A DNA stretch of 64,000 nucleotides from Bacteroidota bacterium. Its GTDB lineage: Bacteria > Bacteroidota > Bacteroidia > Flavobacteriales > Flavobacteriaceae. Under the pieces are notes generated by a model that worked only from the letters and a program-made list of their open reading frames with translations, was not told where the DNA came from and made no database searches. The stretch spans positions 62,001-126,000 of the forward strand of contig JAJRRO010000100.1 of the NCBI GenBank assembly GCA_024279425.1. The letters run 5' to 3'. The position numbers and the translations under genes are program-made. Shown in pieces: positions 14,409-24,683 of the stretch (the first letter of the stretch is position 1; each line of letters starts with the position of its first letter).

Positions 14409-16514
14409 TCAACTAATCGTCAATCCATTCCCAACACCCTCTTCATCCGGGTTTACAAACACCAATTTACCTTCTTCATTTTCAGTCATTAGGATCATAC
14501 CTTCACTTTCCACACCTCGCAGGGCTCGTGGAGCCAGATTAATAAGTACGGTCACCTTTTTGCCCACAATTTCCTCTGGGGTAAAGCTTTCTGCAATACC
14601 AGAAACTATGGTTCGGGTATCCAAACCGGTATCTACTTTTAGAACTAATAATTTTTTGGCTTTGGCCATTTTTTCAGCTTCGACAATGGTGCCCACGCGC
14701 ATATCCAATTTTGAGAAATCGTCAAACGTAATGGTGTCTTTTTGTGGTTCGACCTCCTTGTTCATTTGTTCATTTGATTTTTTAGTGGCTTCCAATTTAT
14801 CTAATTGGGCCTGTATTTCTTGGTCCTCGATTTTTCGATAAAGTAGTTCCGCCTTTCCGATTTGATGGCCAGAAGGTAGTAGGGAATCTTTAGAAGAAAT
14901 ATCTTTCCATTGAATCAACCCTTCGACTGCGCTCAGGGAGACATTCAAGATATTCTTCAATTTATTAGATGTAAAAGGTAAAAAAGGTTCACTCAAAACC
15001 GCCAATCCGGTTGCAATCTGAAGTGCCACATACAGTATTGTTTGCACGCGTTCAGCATCTTCTTTAATGACCTTCCAGGGTTCTTCATCAGCCAGATACT
15101 TATTGCCCAAACGGGCCAAGTTCATCAATTCCTGACCGGCTTCCCGAAAACGGTATCTTTCAAGGGAATTTGATATAATCCCAGGATATTTTTTGAGCTC
15201 GGCCAATGTTTTTTCATCCACCTTGGTAAGGTTGGAAGGGCTTGGAACCACTCCACTATAATATTTATGGGTCAACACGACCACACGGTTGATAAAATTA
15301 CCAAAGATGGCTACCAATTCGTTGTTATTTCGGGCCTGAAAGTCTTTCCAAGTAAAATCATTGTCTTTGGTCTCAGGCGCATTGGCAGTAAGCGTATATC
15401 GTAATACATCTTGCATATCCGGGAATTCCTCCAAATATTCATGCAACCACACCGCCCAGTTTTTGGAAGTGGAGAGTTTGTTGCCTTCTAAATTCAGGAA
15501 TTCGTTGGCAGGGACATTTTCGGGCAATATATAACCTCCGTGGGCTTTTAAAATACTCGGGAAGATAATGCAATGAAAGACGATGTTGTCCTTTCCTATA
15601 AAATGCAACAATTTGGTATTTTCATCTTTCCAATAGGGTTCCCAATCCTTACCTTCCCGTTCTGCCCATTCCTTGGTCGATGAAATGTAGCCAATAGGGG
15701 CATCGAACCATACGTATAGCACTTTGCCTTCACCACCTTTAACGGGTACAGGAATCCCCCAATCCAAATCACGGGTAACTGCCCTTGGTTTTAGTCCGTC
15801 ATCTATCCAAGATTTGCATTGCCCATAAACATTAGGTTTCCAATCGTTTTTATGTCCTTCTAAAATCCATTTTTTAAGGAAATCCTCGTATCTGTCCAAA
15901 GGCAAAAACCAATGTTTGGTTTCCTTTAAAGTGGGCACGGCTCCTGTGATTGTAGATTTCGGATTTATAAGATCCGTTGCATTCAATGTAGATCCGCAAT
16001 TCTCACATTGGTCCCCATAAGCTTCTTCATGCCCACATTTGGGACAGGCACCCACTACAAAGCGATCTGCTAAAAATTGTTGGGCTTCCTCATCGTACAA
16101 TTGGGCTGTGGTCTCCTCAATGAAATCGCCTTGCCCATATAATTTTTCGAAAAATTCAGATGCTGTTTTATGGTGGATTTCTGCGGAAGTCCTAGAGTAA
16201 TTGTCAAACGAAATTCCAAAGTCAACAAACGATTTTTTGATGATCGAATGGTATTTATCAATGACGGCTTTTGGAGACACTCCTTCCTTCTTTGCTTTCA
16301 TTGAAATGGCAACTCCATGTTCATCACTACCGCAAACAAAAGCAACATCTTTCCCAATTAATCTGAGATATCTTGAATAGATATCCGCCGGCACATAAAC
16401 TCCAGCTAAATGACCTATATGAATTGGGCCATTTGTATATGGTAAGGCTGCGGTAATGGTATACCTGTCTGCCGACGAGGTAGATTTAGCGGGGCTTTTT
16501 CCGTTCTCTGCCAT
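14409..16514 (-). CDS. metG: Methionyl-tRNA synthetase
   Basis: This 701-aa class I synthetase has the HIGH box PIHIGHLAG near residue 36 and a zinc knuckle [18 protein letters not shown] near 159-176. The KMSKS counterpart is KLSTSKNW near 347, an alpha-helical anticodon domain follows, and the C-terminal tRNA-binding OB domain covers residues 600-701 ([20 protein letters not shown]). It charges tRNA-Met. The linker around residue 526 reads VSLSAVEGL and is encoded by a copy of the dispersed repeat (14919-14943), an in-frame insertion. The frame is intact. A -7 box (CAAAAATA, 16532-16539) precedes it. Confidence 0.96.
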   Translation of the reverse strand: MAENGKSPAKSTSSADRYTITAALPYTNGPIHIGHLAGVYVPADIYSRYLRLIGKDVAFVCGSDEHGVAISMKAKKEGVSPKAVIDKYHSIIKKSFVDFGISFDNYSRTSAEIHHKTASEFFEKLYGQGDFIEETTAQLYDEEAQQFLADRFVVGACPKCGHEEAYGDQCENCGSTLNATDLINPKSTITGAVPTLKETKHWFLPLDRYEDFLKKWILEGHKNDWKPNVYGQCKSWIDDGLKPRAVTRDLDWGIPVPVKGGEGKVLYVWFDAPIGYISSTKEWAEREGKDWEPYWKDENTKLLHFIGKDNIVFHCIIFPSILKAHGGYILPENVPANEFLNLEGNKLSTSKNWAVWLHEYLEEFPDMQDVLRYTLTANAPETKDNDFTWKDFQARNNNELVAIFGNFINRVVVLTHKYYSGVVPSPSNLTKVDEKTLAELKKYPGIISNSLERYRFREAGQELMNLARLGNKYLADEEPWKVIKEDAERVQTILYVALQIATGLAVLSEPFLPFTSNKLKNILNVSLSAVEGLIQWKDISSKDSLLPSGHQIGKAELLYRKIEDQEIQAQLDKLEATKKSNEQMNKEVEPQKDTITFDDFSKLDMRVGTIVEAEKMAKAKKLLVLKVDTGLDTRTIVSGIAESFTPEEIVGKKVTVLINLAPRALRGVESEGMILMTENEEGKLVFVNPDEEGVGNGLTIS
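14919..14943. repeat. Dispersed repeat inside metG
   Basis: CCCTTCGACTGCGCTCAGGG matches the intergenic copies at 8425, 8846 and 9200. It is translated in frame as LSAVEG. Confidence 0.8.
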
Positions 16515-16574
16515 TTACTTTTGAAATTAAGCTCCAAAAATACAGATTTTGCTTGGCGCAGCCTAGATTTCCCT

Positions 16575-16640
16575 AAAAAAGGAGGGCCCCCGAACTATCA
16601 GTAATGATACTATCGAAGGCTCTTCCAGAAAGTGGGGGTT
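16575..16640 (-). terminator. Terminator between the DUF1501 gene and metG
   Basis: GGGCCCCC and GGGGGTTTTTT arms with A and T tracts outside can pair across a roughly 45-base loop. It is placed just after the DUF1501/T9SS reading frame (stop at 16643). Confidence 0.45.
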
Positions 16641-16642
16641 TT

Positions 16643-18346
16643 TTAAGCGACCATTACTGATTTGCTCATTTTCTGATTCTGGACATTAATGCGGTAAATA
16701 TATTTACCGGTTGATAAATGGTTAGGCATTTGTTCCCTAATATTTATCTCCGTAGAACCTTCAAACATCATTTCGTTGAAGACCGTACCTACATTTTGCC
16801 CAAGAATATTGTACAGTTGAATATCTACATGGGCACTAAAGGGCATCTCCAGATAAATATGGGGTGTGCCATCTGTGGGATAAAATGGTTTATGCACTAT
16901 GGCATCCAATAATTCGGGATCAAATGGGGTGGGTTCGCCAGGTACTGGTTGTGTTGGTAAAGTAGGTTCGCCATCACTGTACACAATATCTGGAAAATCT
17001 ACACCGCTACAGTTGAAACCTAAGTTTACGGGTGCATAAGGATGATTCAATCAGTGCTGTTCAACCAAAGGGATGTCTACACAAAGCCATTCGGCAAGAA
17101 CGGTTGCATAAAGGTCCCTAAAGTCCATAGTATATTCCAGATTACCGCGTCCATCGGGATTGTCCAAAGTGGGGTGGTCACCAACAAAAGCACTACCATT
17201 AAGACCCGACCCGAAGAATAGGGTAGGTGCGGCCTTTCCATGATCGGTACCATTGGAGCCATTTTCAAAAATTCGTCTTCCAAATTCAGAAAAGGTCATA
17301 CTCAAGACCTTGTCATCTTGTTGTGTAAACCCTAAATCATCATAGAAATTGTCAATCGCAACAGATAAGTTGGTCATTAAGCGTTCATGGGCCAAAGGTT
17401 GATTCCCGTGCGTATCGAAACCGCCCATTGAAATCATATAAACTTTAGTACCTAAATTTCCTTTGATCAATCGGGCCAACAAGGCCAACTGTCTGGCAAA
17501 ACCGTTGTCCTGATATTGTACTTGGTTTTGGCCTCGCTCATAGGCTTCATGAATAAGACCTGAATACTCATACGTGGTATTTGCAACTCCTCTTAAAAAT
17601 TTTAATTGATCACCATACATGCAATCGCCGAATAGTGTATCGTCTAAACTATATTGTAAACCAGACTCGGCAATTTCTTCCAATTGATCAATATTTGAGG
17701 TCACAAAGGCATAATTGGTCTCTTCACCTTGAAATACCAGGCTTCCAAATTGACCTATTTGAATTGCTGCGGGTGCCGCAGGTGGATTTATTAAATAATC
17801 AGGATAAATATTTTCGAAATGCCTTCCCATCCAGCCGGTATTCAAGCCTTGAAAACCGGTGGTGGTCAAATCGGTATTGGCAAAAATGTCTGAGCCCGTA
17901 AAATGGGAAAGACTTTGCCCTTCGTAGCCCACGCCATGAACCGCCTTGAATTGTCCGTCTCCCCACATAGGTTCTAAAGATTTCATGTAAGAGGGAACAC
18001 CATATTCATCAGTAAGCTTTAACACTTTACTTTCGGGAATATAAATGTTGGGCCTTGCATTTGCGTAAGAATCATATTGTTCCATTGGGATGACCGTACT
18101 AAGACCGTCATTACCTCCTGACAGTCTAATCAAAATCAATATATTATCGGTTTCTGCTGCGGCTATTGCAGCAGTAAGGGGTGAAGGTCCTGAGGCAGTT
18201 AGCATATTTGCTCCCAGCATCATGGAGCCGGATCCAGCAATGCCCATAGCTTGCAAAAAGGAACGTCTGCTCCATGCCTTATGTTCTTGATCGTGGCCTT
18301 CGTGTTCTAAGCCTTTATATGGAGTTTTGTCGTAAGTATCGCACAT
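16643..18346 (-). pseudogene. DUF1501 protein with T9SS sorting domain, interrupted by an in-frame TGA
   Basis: Codons 1-431 (18346-17054) hold a Tat-like N-terminus (SRRSFLQAMGIAGSGSMMLG) and the DUF1501 sulfatase-like domain, with IRLSGGNDGLSTVIP, MGGFDTHGNQ and TFSEFGRR..ENGSNGTDHG. After VDIPLVEQH there is a TGA (17053-17051). The same frame then continues LNHPYAPVNLGFNCSG, a Pro-rich linker and a type A T9SS C-terminal domain (VDIQLYNILGQNVGTV, GKYIYRINVQ) to 16643. Without read-through the protein loses its secretion signal. It pairs with the DUF1800 gene 11 bases upstream. Confidence 0.82.
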
Positions 18347-18357
18347 AATCGCAGGTT

Positions 18358-19851
18358 TTATTTAAGTTGAAATTCAGGTTCTCTGGCTAAATATTGAAGT
18401 AGTAAATACACTTGGAATGGAGCTTGCGGCCAAATGGCCAATGTCCACGAAGGGGTGGTGCCACCTTCATAATAGGTGTTATCAACATCGCTCCTGAATA
18501 TGGCGAATGCTTTTTCATAGTCTGGTTCGGTAAGTAGGCCCTTTGGAAGAACAAAGTCAACAATGGGCCTTGCAATAACATCTGGATTATTGCTTGTTAA
18601 ACCATCGTTTCCAGTTATCGCTAGTGCGAATAATCTGAATTGTTCATTGTCGGCTTGATAGAAATTTTCAATCATCGACTCTATGGTCAGCCAACGACCA
18701 ATAATGAAGTTTGTATTGATCCACGAACGGTCTCTTTGCCAACCCGCAACATCAATTGGGTCAAACAAATTCTGAGTGAGTAATCTACTATAGTTGATCA
18801 TTTCAGACACATTGGTGTCGTTATATGTAAAGCCTGACTCCTTTAAAAAGTTGAAGTAGAAATCGAACGGACTTTTTATGATTACTCCAATGGCCTCGTC
18901 ATCGAAAAAATGCTGACTTTTAAAAAGCTGGGATAAAACAGGTGCAATCTCAAAATTGTTTGAAACAAAGGTAGTGGCCATACCAGAAATTATGGTCTGA
19001 GCATTACCTAGGTCATCTTTAGAATCTGGATGCACAAAAAACTCATACAGTTTTCTACAGATGAATTCCGCTATTTCATTAGAACGTTGTTGAAACAAAA
19101 TGTCTATGACATCATCGTATCCCCAATTACCGGTTTGTCCCAAAATAGTCTTACTTCCCACATCATGCTTAGTTGCATCGAATGCGACAGGTTCGCATCC
19201 TATTTCCCCTCTTTCGACATAACCGGAAAGTGCTCTGGCAGTTTCTATGATGTCTTGTTCGGTGTAAGCGTTGCCCTCTCCCAGAGTAAAAAGCTCATAC
19301 AATTCACGACCGTAATTCTCATTGGGATTATCGCCGTTGTTATAAACACCATCCAAATAGTATAGCATGGCGCTAGTCAGTCCAATTTCACTGACAAAGG
19401 TCTTGAAGTTACCAATGGCGTTTCTCTGAAGGCAATTGATATAATAGTAAAGAAAAGAGGTGCAATTGTAAACATCAATCTCAGTTACAAAATGATTGCT
19501 CCAGAAAAAGCTTAGCCTTTCCCTTAGGTTATTGGCCAGCATATCGTTGGCGTACGAAAGTCTCCATTCATCAAGTTGCGCTCGCCGAAGCTGTCTCGCT
19601 GCATCATCGTCGGCCGGATAGTTACTATTGTTCCAATCGGCCCAAGTAGGTATGGATGTTGGGGCCATATTGAGAGCTTGGTTCACTAGGGTATCAACCA
19701 GTGCTCCCGCGGTTTGGCCAACTGCTTGGTCTATTGTTTGGATTGAGCCACTAAACCCCAATCTTCTGTACAAATGCGCTGCCCTAGACCTATCCAAGGG
19801 AGTTGTGTACGGCGCTAATGTAGAGGTGTTACAATTAACGAAGTATTCCAT
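18358..19851 (-). CDS. DUF1800 family protein
   Basis: This 497-aa protein has the family blocks HLYRRLGFSGS, ERLSFFWSNHFVTE, NYGRELYELFTLGEGNAYTE, ETARALSGY and EFICRKLYEFFVHP. DUF1800 and DUF1501 genes are almost always adjacent in Bacteroidota and are thought to act together at the cell envelope, but their biochemical function is unknown. No classical signal peptide is visible. The gene is first in a two-gene operon, 11 bases before the DUF1501 frame. The divergent gap 19852-20045 to yraN holds no other feature. Confidence 0.9.
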   Translation of the reverse strand: MEYFVNCNTSTLAPYTTPLDRSRAAHLYRRLGFSGSIQTIDQAVGQTAGALVDTLVNQALNMAPTSIPTWADWNNSNYPADDDAARQLRRAQLDEWRLSYANDMLANNLRERLSFFWSNHFVTEIDVYNCTSFLYYYINCLQRNAIGNFKTFVSEIGLTSAMLYYLDGVYNNGDNPNENYGRELYELFTLGEGNAYTEQDIIETARALSGYVERGEIGCEPVAFDATKHDVGSKTILGQTGNWGYDDVIDILFQQRSNEIAEFICRKLYEFFVHPDSKDDLGNAQTIISGMATTFVSNNFEIAPVLSQLFKSQHFFDDEAIGVIIKSPFDFYFNFLKESGFTYNDTNVSEMINYSRLLTQNLFDPIDVAGWQRDRSWINTNFIIGRWLTIESMIENFYQADNEQFRLFALAITGNDGLTSNNPDVIARPIVDFVLPKGLLTEPDYEKAFAIFRSDVDNTYYEGGTTPSWTLAIWPQAPFQVYLLLQYLAREPEFQLK

Positions 19852-20045
19852 AGTAATTTTAGGCTTTAAGAACGTTCATGTGCGTAGGGGGCGAATTCTT
19901 AACGTCTAATCAATTTGGATATTATGTTAATCCAACTATTTTCGTTGTTGTGCGGGTCAATTTACGCGGATATGTTTTAATTGGGCGATGAAATGCATAA
20001 TTTTTCGATGAAATACATCTTTTTTTAAATTACTAATTTGAATTT

Positions 20046-20405
20046 ATGGGAAAACACAACGAATTTGGCAAGGAGGGCGAGCAAATTGCCGTGAATTTTT
20101 TGATTAAAAAAGGATATAAAATCAAATATCGAAATTATAGATATTTAAAGGCCGAAATCGATGTTATTGCACAAATGAACAATACGCTTTGTATCGTTGA
20201 GGTACGCTCTCGAAGTACTGATTTCATTGAAAATATCGCTGAAACCATTACTAAGAAAAAAATTGGATTATTGGTCATGGGAGCGGACCATTATGTTATT
20301 GAGAATGATTTGGATGTCGAGGTACGGTTTGATGTGATTACCATTCTTAAGAACAAAAGGGTTTTTGAAGTTGAACATTTGGAGAATGCATTTTATCATT
20401 TTTAA
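20046..20405 (+). CDS. YraN family (UPF0102) protein
   Basis: This 119-aa protein has the Holliday-junction-resolvase-like signature NEFGKEGEQIAVNFLIKKGY, then NYRYLKAEIDVIAQ and LCIVEVRSRS, which provides E, D and E-x-K of a PD-(D/E)xK core. The conserved length and blocks are intact. Members may act in recombination or DNA uptake; the exact role is unproven. Confidence 0.9.
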   Translation: MGKHNEFGKEGEQIAVNFLIKKGYKIKYRNYRYLKAEIDVIAQMNNTLCIVEVRSRSTDFIENIAETITKKKIGLLVMGADHYVIENDLDVEVRFDVITILKNKRVFEVEHLENAFYHF

Positions 20406-20422
20406 TAGTTTTTTTCCGACAA

Positions 20423-20454
20423 TTTGTTTTATTTATAACAATATGTTATATTTG
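20423..20454 (+). promoter_or_regulatory. Consensus promoter of the ACT-like gene
   Basis: TTTG (20423-20426), 20 bases, TATATTTG (20447-20454): a perfect Bacteroidota promoter, 17 bases before the ATG at 20472. Confidence 0.8.
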
Positions 20455-20471
20455 CAAGTAACCAATCAATT

Positions 20472-21131
20472 ATGAAGACAATATCGTCCGTCGTAGAGCA
20501 GTATATTAAGAAAAAACCCTTTTTACAAAGTGCTTTGGCCCAAGGTATTATCAACTTAACTTCACTTTCAAGAATTGTTAAGCCTGAAATAGAGGAGCAG
20601 TTAGGAAAGGACATCCGTAATGGTGCAATTGTAATGGCTTTAAAGCGTTTATCAGATGATTTGGAGTTCCGGGCCACCCATAAGATCATTAAGGTCTTGA
20701 AGAACATAGGTGAAATTACTGTGCGTTCTTCCTTAACGGATTACACGTTTTTGGCTTCTGATACTATTCTTTCACAGCAAGCAAAACTTTTAGAGGAAAT
20801 AAATACCAATCAGGACGTATTCTACACCTCTTCGAGAGGTGTAAATGAAATTAATATTGTCATCAGCAATATAATGGACAGTACCGTTGAGAATCTGTTC
20901 AGAGCTGAACGCCAAACACAAAAAGCCGATAACCTTTCTTCAATTACTGTGAAGCTGCCAGCAGAGAATGTATCTGTTCCCGGGATATATTATTTTATTT
21001 TCCAACGATTGGCCTGGGAAGGTATTGTACTTTATGAAGTTATTTCCACAACGAACGAATTTACTATTCTTGTTGATGATAATCAGGTTGATATTGCCTT
21101 CAAAACCATAAAGGATTTAAAGATGCTTTAA
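20472..21131 (+). CDS. Conserved flavobacterial protein with ACT-like C-terminus
   Basis: This 219-aa protein has an N-terminal helical part (residues 1-80, SVVEQYIKKKPFLQSALAQG). Two beta-alpha-beta repeats follow, the last of which (SVPGIYYFIFQRLAWEGIVL then YEVISTTNEFTILVDDNQ) looks like an ACT domain. ACT domains bind amino acids, so a regulatory role is possible. It is monocistronic with its own consensus promoter. The gap 21132-21353 has only a weak AAAACTAA/TTAGTTTT hairpin. Confidence 0.72.
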   Translation: MKTISSVVEQYIKKKPFLQSALAQGIINLTSLSRIVKPEIEEQLGKDIRNGAIVMALKRLSDDLEFRATHKIIKVLKNIGEITVRSSLTDYTFLASDTILSQQAKLLEEINTNQDVFYTSSRGVNEINIVISNIMDSTVENLFRAERQTQKADNLSSITVKLPAENVSVPGIYYFIFQRLAWEGIVLYEVISTTNEFTILVDDNQVDIAFKTIKDLKML

Positions 21132-21353
21132 TACCAATCTAATTAAAACTAAGTCATTCAAACTCATTCATTTTTAGTTTTATCTTTTTACTCATCATTT
21201 TCGTAACTGTGCTATGCAAATAATTCGAAGCAGGATAAAACAAAAAGTAATTTTGTCTTCTGTGACTCATTTTATAATGAAATTGGCATAAAAAACAAAG
21301 GCTGTAGTTAAATATTTAACTGATCCCCATGGCAGGAGATGACCGATTGATTA

Positions 21354-22679
21354 TTATTTGAACCCTCCCAAGAACTCTATGACTTCTTTATCACTACCAG
21401 GTTTGGCAATGATATGTTTATTCTTATCCAAAATAAAATAAGTTGGGGTTTGGTGAATATCATATAGTTTTGCATAATCGCTTTCCCATTTCCCAAGGGC
21501 TATGACATGTTCAAAACCTACCAATTTGGCCGACTCTATTTTCCAGTTTGTATCATTATCTTCCAACCCAATGGCTATTACTTTTACCATGGAATTTTCC
21601 ATAAACTTTTTATGCAAGTCTGGGAGCTCCTTAAGACAATGTGAACATGTACTACTCCAGAAGATGAGAACATAACAATCGGCGCCCTTTATTTGGCTTA
21701 ACTCTTTGGTAGTATTGCCTTCTTTCCAAACGATGTCCGGGGCTATCGCCCCAATTCTTAAACGGTTGTGTAACTCAATATCCTTAATTACTTTTTGGTT
21801 ACCCGTTTTGTTGGCCAAAGTTCTTAAATAGGTATTGAAAATATAATCTGACGTTTCGTTGAATTTATTTGCCACTGCGTTGCTCCAAAGGGTGTTGTAA
21901 ATATGGAGCTGATAAAGGAGGTCTGTTTCTTTCAACTTTTCATTTAAGATTTGTATGTTCTGCGCCAATACCTTTTCAGTATCAGCTTTTGTTTCTTTTT
22001 TGCCAGATATGGCCGTAAAAACATAAGTAGTCAACTTGTCCGTCAAATAACCTGAACCTTGCAGAACTGGATTTTCTAGATCCAGATGCTTGAAATACTG
22101 ATCTTTTTTATTTTGCCAATACTTTTCACTGGATTCGTAGCTCGAAGGAATATAAGGTCTGTTGGCCATAATAAAGTGATTCGCCAACATACCCGATGTA
22201 CTTTCTTCATACGCTGTTTGGACTTCGTTCAATATCTTTGTCAATTTTTTGAAATTAACCGTATCGGTTTTCCCGCCCATATAAAAATCAATGAATCGCT
22301 GTTTCGCCCCATTGATTTCCCTAAAATAAGCGTTGAAAATTTTATTCTCTTCGGAGGTTTTAAAGGAAACACCCCGTTCGATATCGAAGGTTAATTCGAT
22401 ACTTTCCTTCCCGTTGTAGATTACATCAAAATAAAACTCTTCTTGGGGTACGGCATAAACCAAACGGTAGGTTCCAGGCTGGGCATTTTGGGGAATGTTG
22501 AGCGTGAATTTCCCCTCTTTAATAGCGGTATCCGCAACGTAGCCTTGTGTACCAGGGTTTATGCGATAGGCAATTATCCAAGTATAGTCCTTGGCAGGGG
22601 AAAAGGAACCAGAGATAGTATATTGTGCTTGTGTTAAATAGCCAAAAAGACAAAAAAGAAGTGGGAAGATTTTATTCAT
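21354..22679 (-). CDS. TlpA-like thioredoxin-family thiol-disulfide protein
   Basis: This 441-aa exported protein has a signal peptide (MNKIFPLLFCLFGYLTQAQ), an N-terminal beta-rich DUF4369-like region to about residue 140 and a helical middle. The C-terminal thioredoxin fold has the active site CSHC (FWSSTCSHCLKELPDL, near 347) and the cis-Pro motif QTPTYFILD. It likely works as a periplasmic thiol reductase. It is monocistronic. Confidence 0.87.
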   Translation of the reverse strand: MNKIFPLLFCLFGYLTQAQYTISGSFSPAKDYTWIIAYRINPGTQGYVADTAIKEGKFTLNIPQNAQPGTYRLVYAVPQEEFYFDVIYNGKESIELTFDIERGVSFKTSEENKIFNAYFREINGAKQRFIDFYMGGKTDTVNFKKLTKILNEVQTAYEESTSGMLANHFIMANRPYIPSSYESSEKYWQNKKDQYFKHLDLENPVLQGSGYLTDKLTTYVFTAISGKKETKADTEKVLAQNIQILNEKLKETDLLYQLHIYNTLWSNAVANKFNETSDYIFNTYLRTLANKTGNQKVIKDIELHNRLRIGAIAPDIVWKEGNTTKELSQIKGADCYVLIFWSSTCSHCLKELPDLHKKFMENSMVKVIAIGLEDNDTNWKIESAKLVGFEHVIALGKWESDYAKLYDIHQTPTYFILDKNKHIIAKPGSDKEVIEFLGGFK

Positions 22680-22725
22680 AATTTTATTTGCTCCAAAATA
22701 GAACCAAAATGTAAATTGGGATTAA

Positions 22726-24651
22726 TCAATTTTTTATTTGTTGTTCTGATTTAATTTGAAATGGTTCTGGGATACAGCATTCTATTGAACCTCCAATTTC
22801 TACTGAGGAGTTTCCATAAACACTGATTGTTGATTTAATGAAATCTTGGGTATCGGCTTTAAAAATATTGTCAACATATTTCTGTGGATTCCGATCAATA
22901 TAGGGAAACCATGTGCTATGGATCTGAATCATAATACGATGCCCCTTTTTAAAGGTATGAAGCACATCCTGCAAGCGAAAATTCACATCGCTTATTTCGC
23001 CCGGGACAAAGGGTTGGGGCTTTTCAAAACTGTTTCTGAACCTTCCACGAAAAACCTCTGAACGCACCAACTGTTGGTAGCCACCCATTATGATGTTCTC
23101 TGGATTGTGCTCATAATTAAGATGATCTGGTGGATAGACATCGATTAATTTCACAATAAAATCGGCGTCCGTTCCGGTCATCGATACTTTGAGTTTGGCC
23201 ATTATCTCACCCGCGATTGTTTTATCGGCATCAAGAACATTCGATTCAAAAGTCAGTACGTCCGGTCTTCTGGATGCTGCACGCTGATCATCGGACATAA
23301 ACTTTCTGGGAGTAAAGGTCAATCCCTCTGTCTGTGAGGTATAGGGTACTGGTTTATTGGGGTCGCTAACATACTCAAAAACGGCATTTTCGTTTGCAGG
23401 TTCATTGATGCCCAAACTTCCGTTCTGACCAAAATAGAGGGTTACGGGCTCAATGTTCTTTGGTGGCCAAGCATCGAAGGTCTTCCATTCTTTTGAACCG
23501 GTATCAAACATATATGCCTCGGGGAGTGAATTTTCGCCTTGGCCCTTCAAATGGTGAGCAAAGAATTTTCGTTCAATTTCCCTTTGATAAAATGTAGAGA
23601 TGCTATCACCAAAATAGATATGGTTATGGGTGGTTTTTCCCTTCTCCCGTGCCCAGCCTCCATGGTCCCAAGGCCCCATTACAATGGTGTTTTTAGCTTT
23701 TGGACTTGTGGCTTCTATAGTTTTGTAAATGGATAGCGGTCCATAAAGATCTTCGGCATCGAACCAACCGCCCACAGTCATAATAGCATGATCAATATCA
23801 TTCAAATGGGGCAGAATGCTCCGTTTTTTCCAAAATTCATCGTAGTTGGGGTGGTCTACGATCTGCTGCCAGAAAAAATTGTCTTTATGATATTTTTCCG
23901 TAATATTCTTTAAAGGTCCCATTCGAAGGTAAAAATCGTATGCATCTGCCTGAGGATCGTCGTAGAACCGCATTATTTTGTCCATGTACCATGGTTTTCT
24001 AGTGAGACTGTCTTTTTGATAGCCAAAAACAGCAAATGCCGCCGTATAACTTTGTAAATAGGCACCCTGATGATGAAAGTCGTCAAAGAAAAAGTCCGCG
24101 ATCGGGGCTTGTGGTGATGAAGCTTTCAAGGCCGGATGTGCATCGATCATGCCAGCCGCGGTATAATGTCCTGGATATGAAATTCCATACATGCCTACCC
24201 TTCCATTATTGCTTTTGATATTCTTGATCATCCAGTCGATGGTGTCCCATGTATCGGAGCTTTCATCGATATCCTTTTTGTTTTTTGGATTATTTCCCGG
24301 GATATTAGGTCGCATATTGTCAAAAGTGCCATCAGACATATATCTTCCCCTTACATCCTGAAAGACTAAAATATAACCATCTCGCGTCAAGTATTTTGAA
24401 GGATAGTCGCTAATTTGGTAATCTGTATAACCAGAAGCATTGTAACAAGTACGGTTCAAAAGGATTGGATATTTTTGTGATTTATCCTTTGGCGTATAGA
24501 TTACTGTAAAAAGTTCGGCACCATCTCGCATGGGAATCCGGTATTCGGCAAGATTATAATGCTGCCGTACAAAGAGTGAATCGGCATTTTGCGCATAAGA
24601 AGTTGAAATAATCAATACTAAAAAAAACAAATGGGTAAAACGGGTCAGCAT
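22726..24651 (-). CDS. CocE/NonD family hydrolase (S15-type X-Pro peptidase fold)
   Basis: This 641-aa protein has a signal peptide (MLTRFTHLFFLVLIISTSYA). It carries the early block IPMRDGAELFTVIYTPKD, the oxyanion segment QDVRGRYMSDG and the nucleophile elbow GISYPG. The catalytic Asp lies in GGWFDAEDLYG and the His in GPWDHGGW, and the C-terminal jelly roll covers roughly residues 430-620. It hydrolyses acyl or peptide bonds in the periplasm. The start at 24651 is preferred because it begins the signal peptide; the ATG at 24687 would overlap the upstream stop. Confidence 0.9.
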   Translation of the reverse strand: MLTRFTHLFFLVLIISTSYAQNADSLFVRQHYNLAEYRIPMRDGAELFTVIYTPKDKSQKYPILLNRTCYNASGYTDYQISDYPSKYLTRDGYILVFQDVRGRYMSDGTFDNMRPNIPGNNPKNKKDIDESSDTWDTIDWMIKNIKSNNGRVGMYGISYPGHYTAAGMIDAHPALKASSPQAPIADFFFDDFHHQGAYLQSYTAAFAVFGYQKDSLTRKPWYMDKIMRFYDDPQADAYDFYLRMGPLKNITEKYHKDNFFWQQIVDHPNYDEFWKKRSILPHLNDIDHAIMTVGGWFDAEDLYGPLSIYKTIEATSPKAKNTIVMGPWDHGGWAREKGKTTHNHIYFGDSISTFYQREIERKFFAHHLKGQGENSLPEAYMFDTGSKEWKTFDAWPPKNIEPVTLYFGQNGSLGINEPANENAVFEYVSDPNKPVPYTSQTEGLTFTPRKFMSDDQRAASRRPDVLTFESNVLDADKTIAGEIMAKLKVSMTGTDADFIVKLIDVYPPDHLNYEHNPENIIMGGYQQLVRSEVFRGRFRNSFEKPQPFVPGEISDVNFRLQDVLHTFKKGHRIMIQIHSTWFPYIDRNPQKYVDNIFKADTQDFIKSTISVYGNSSVEIGGSIECCIPEPFQIKSEQQIKN

Positions 24652-24683
24652 GGTTATGTTTTTTAGGCGTTGACCAAAGTTAA

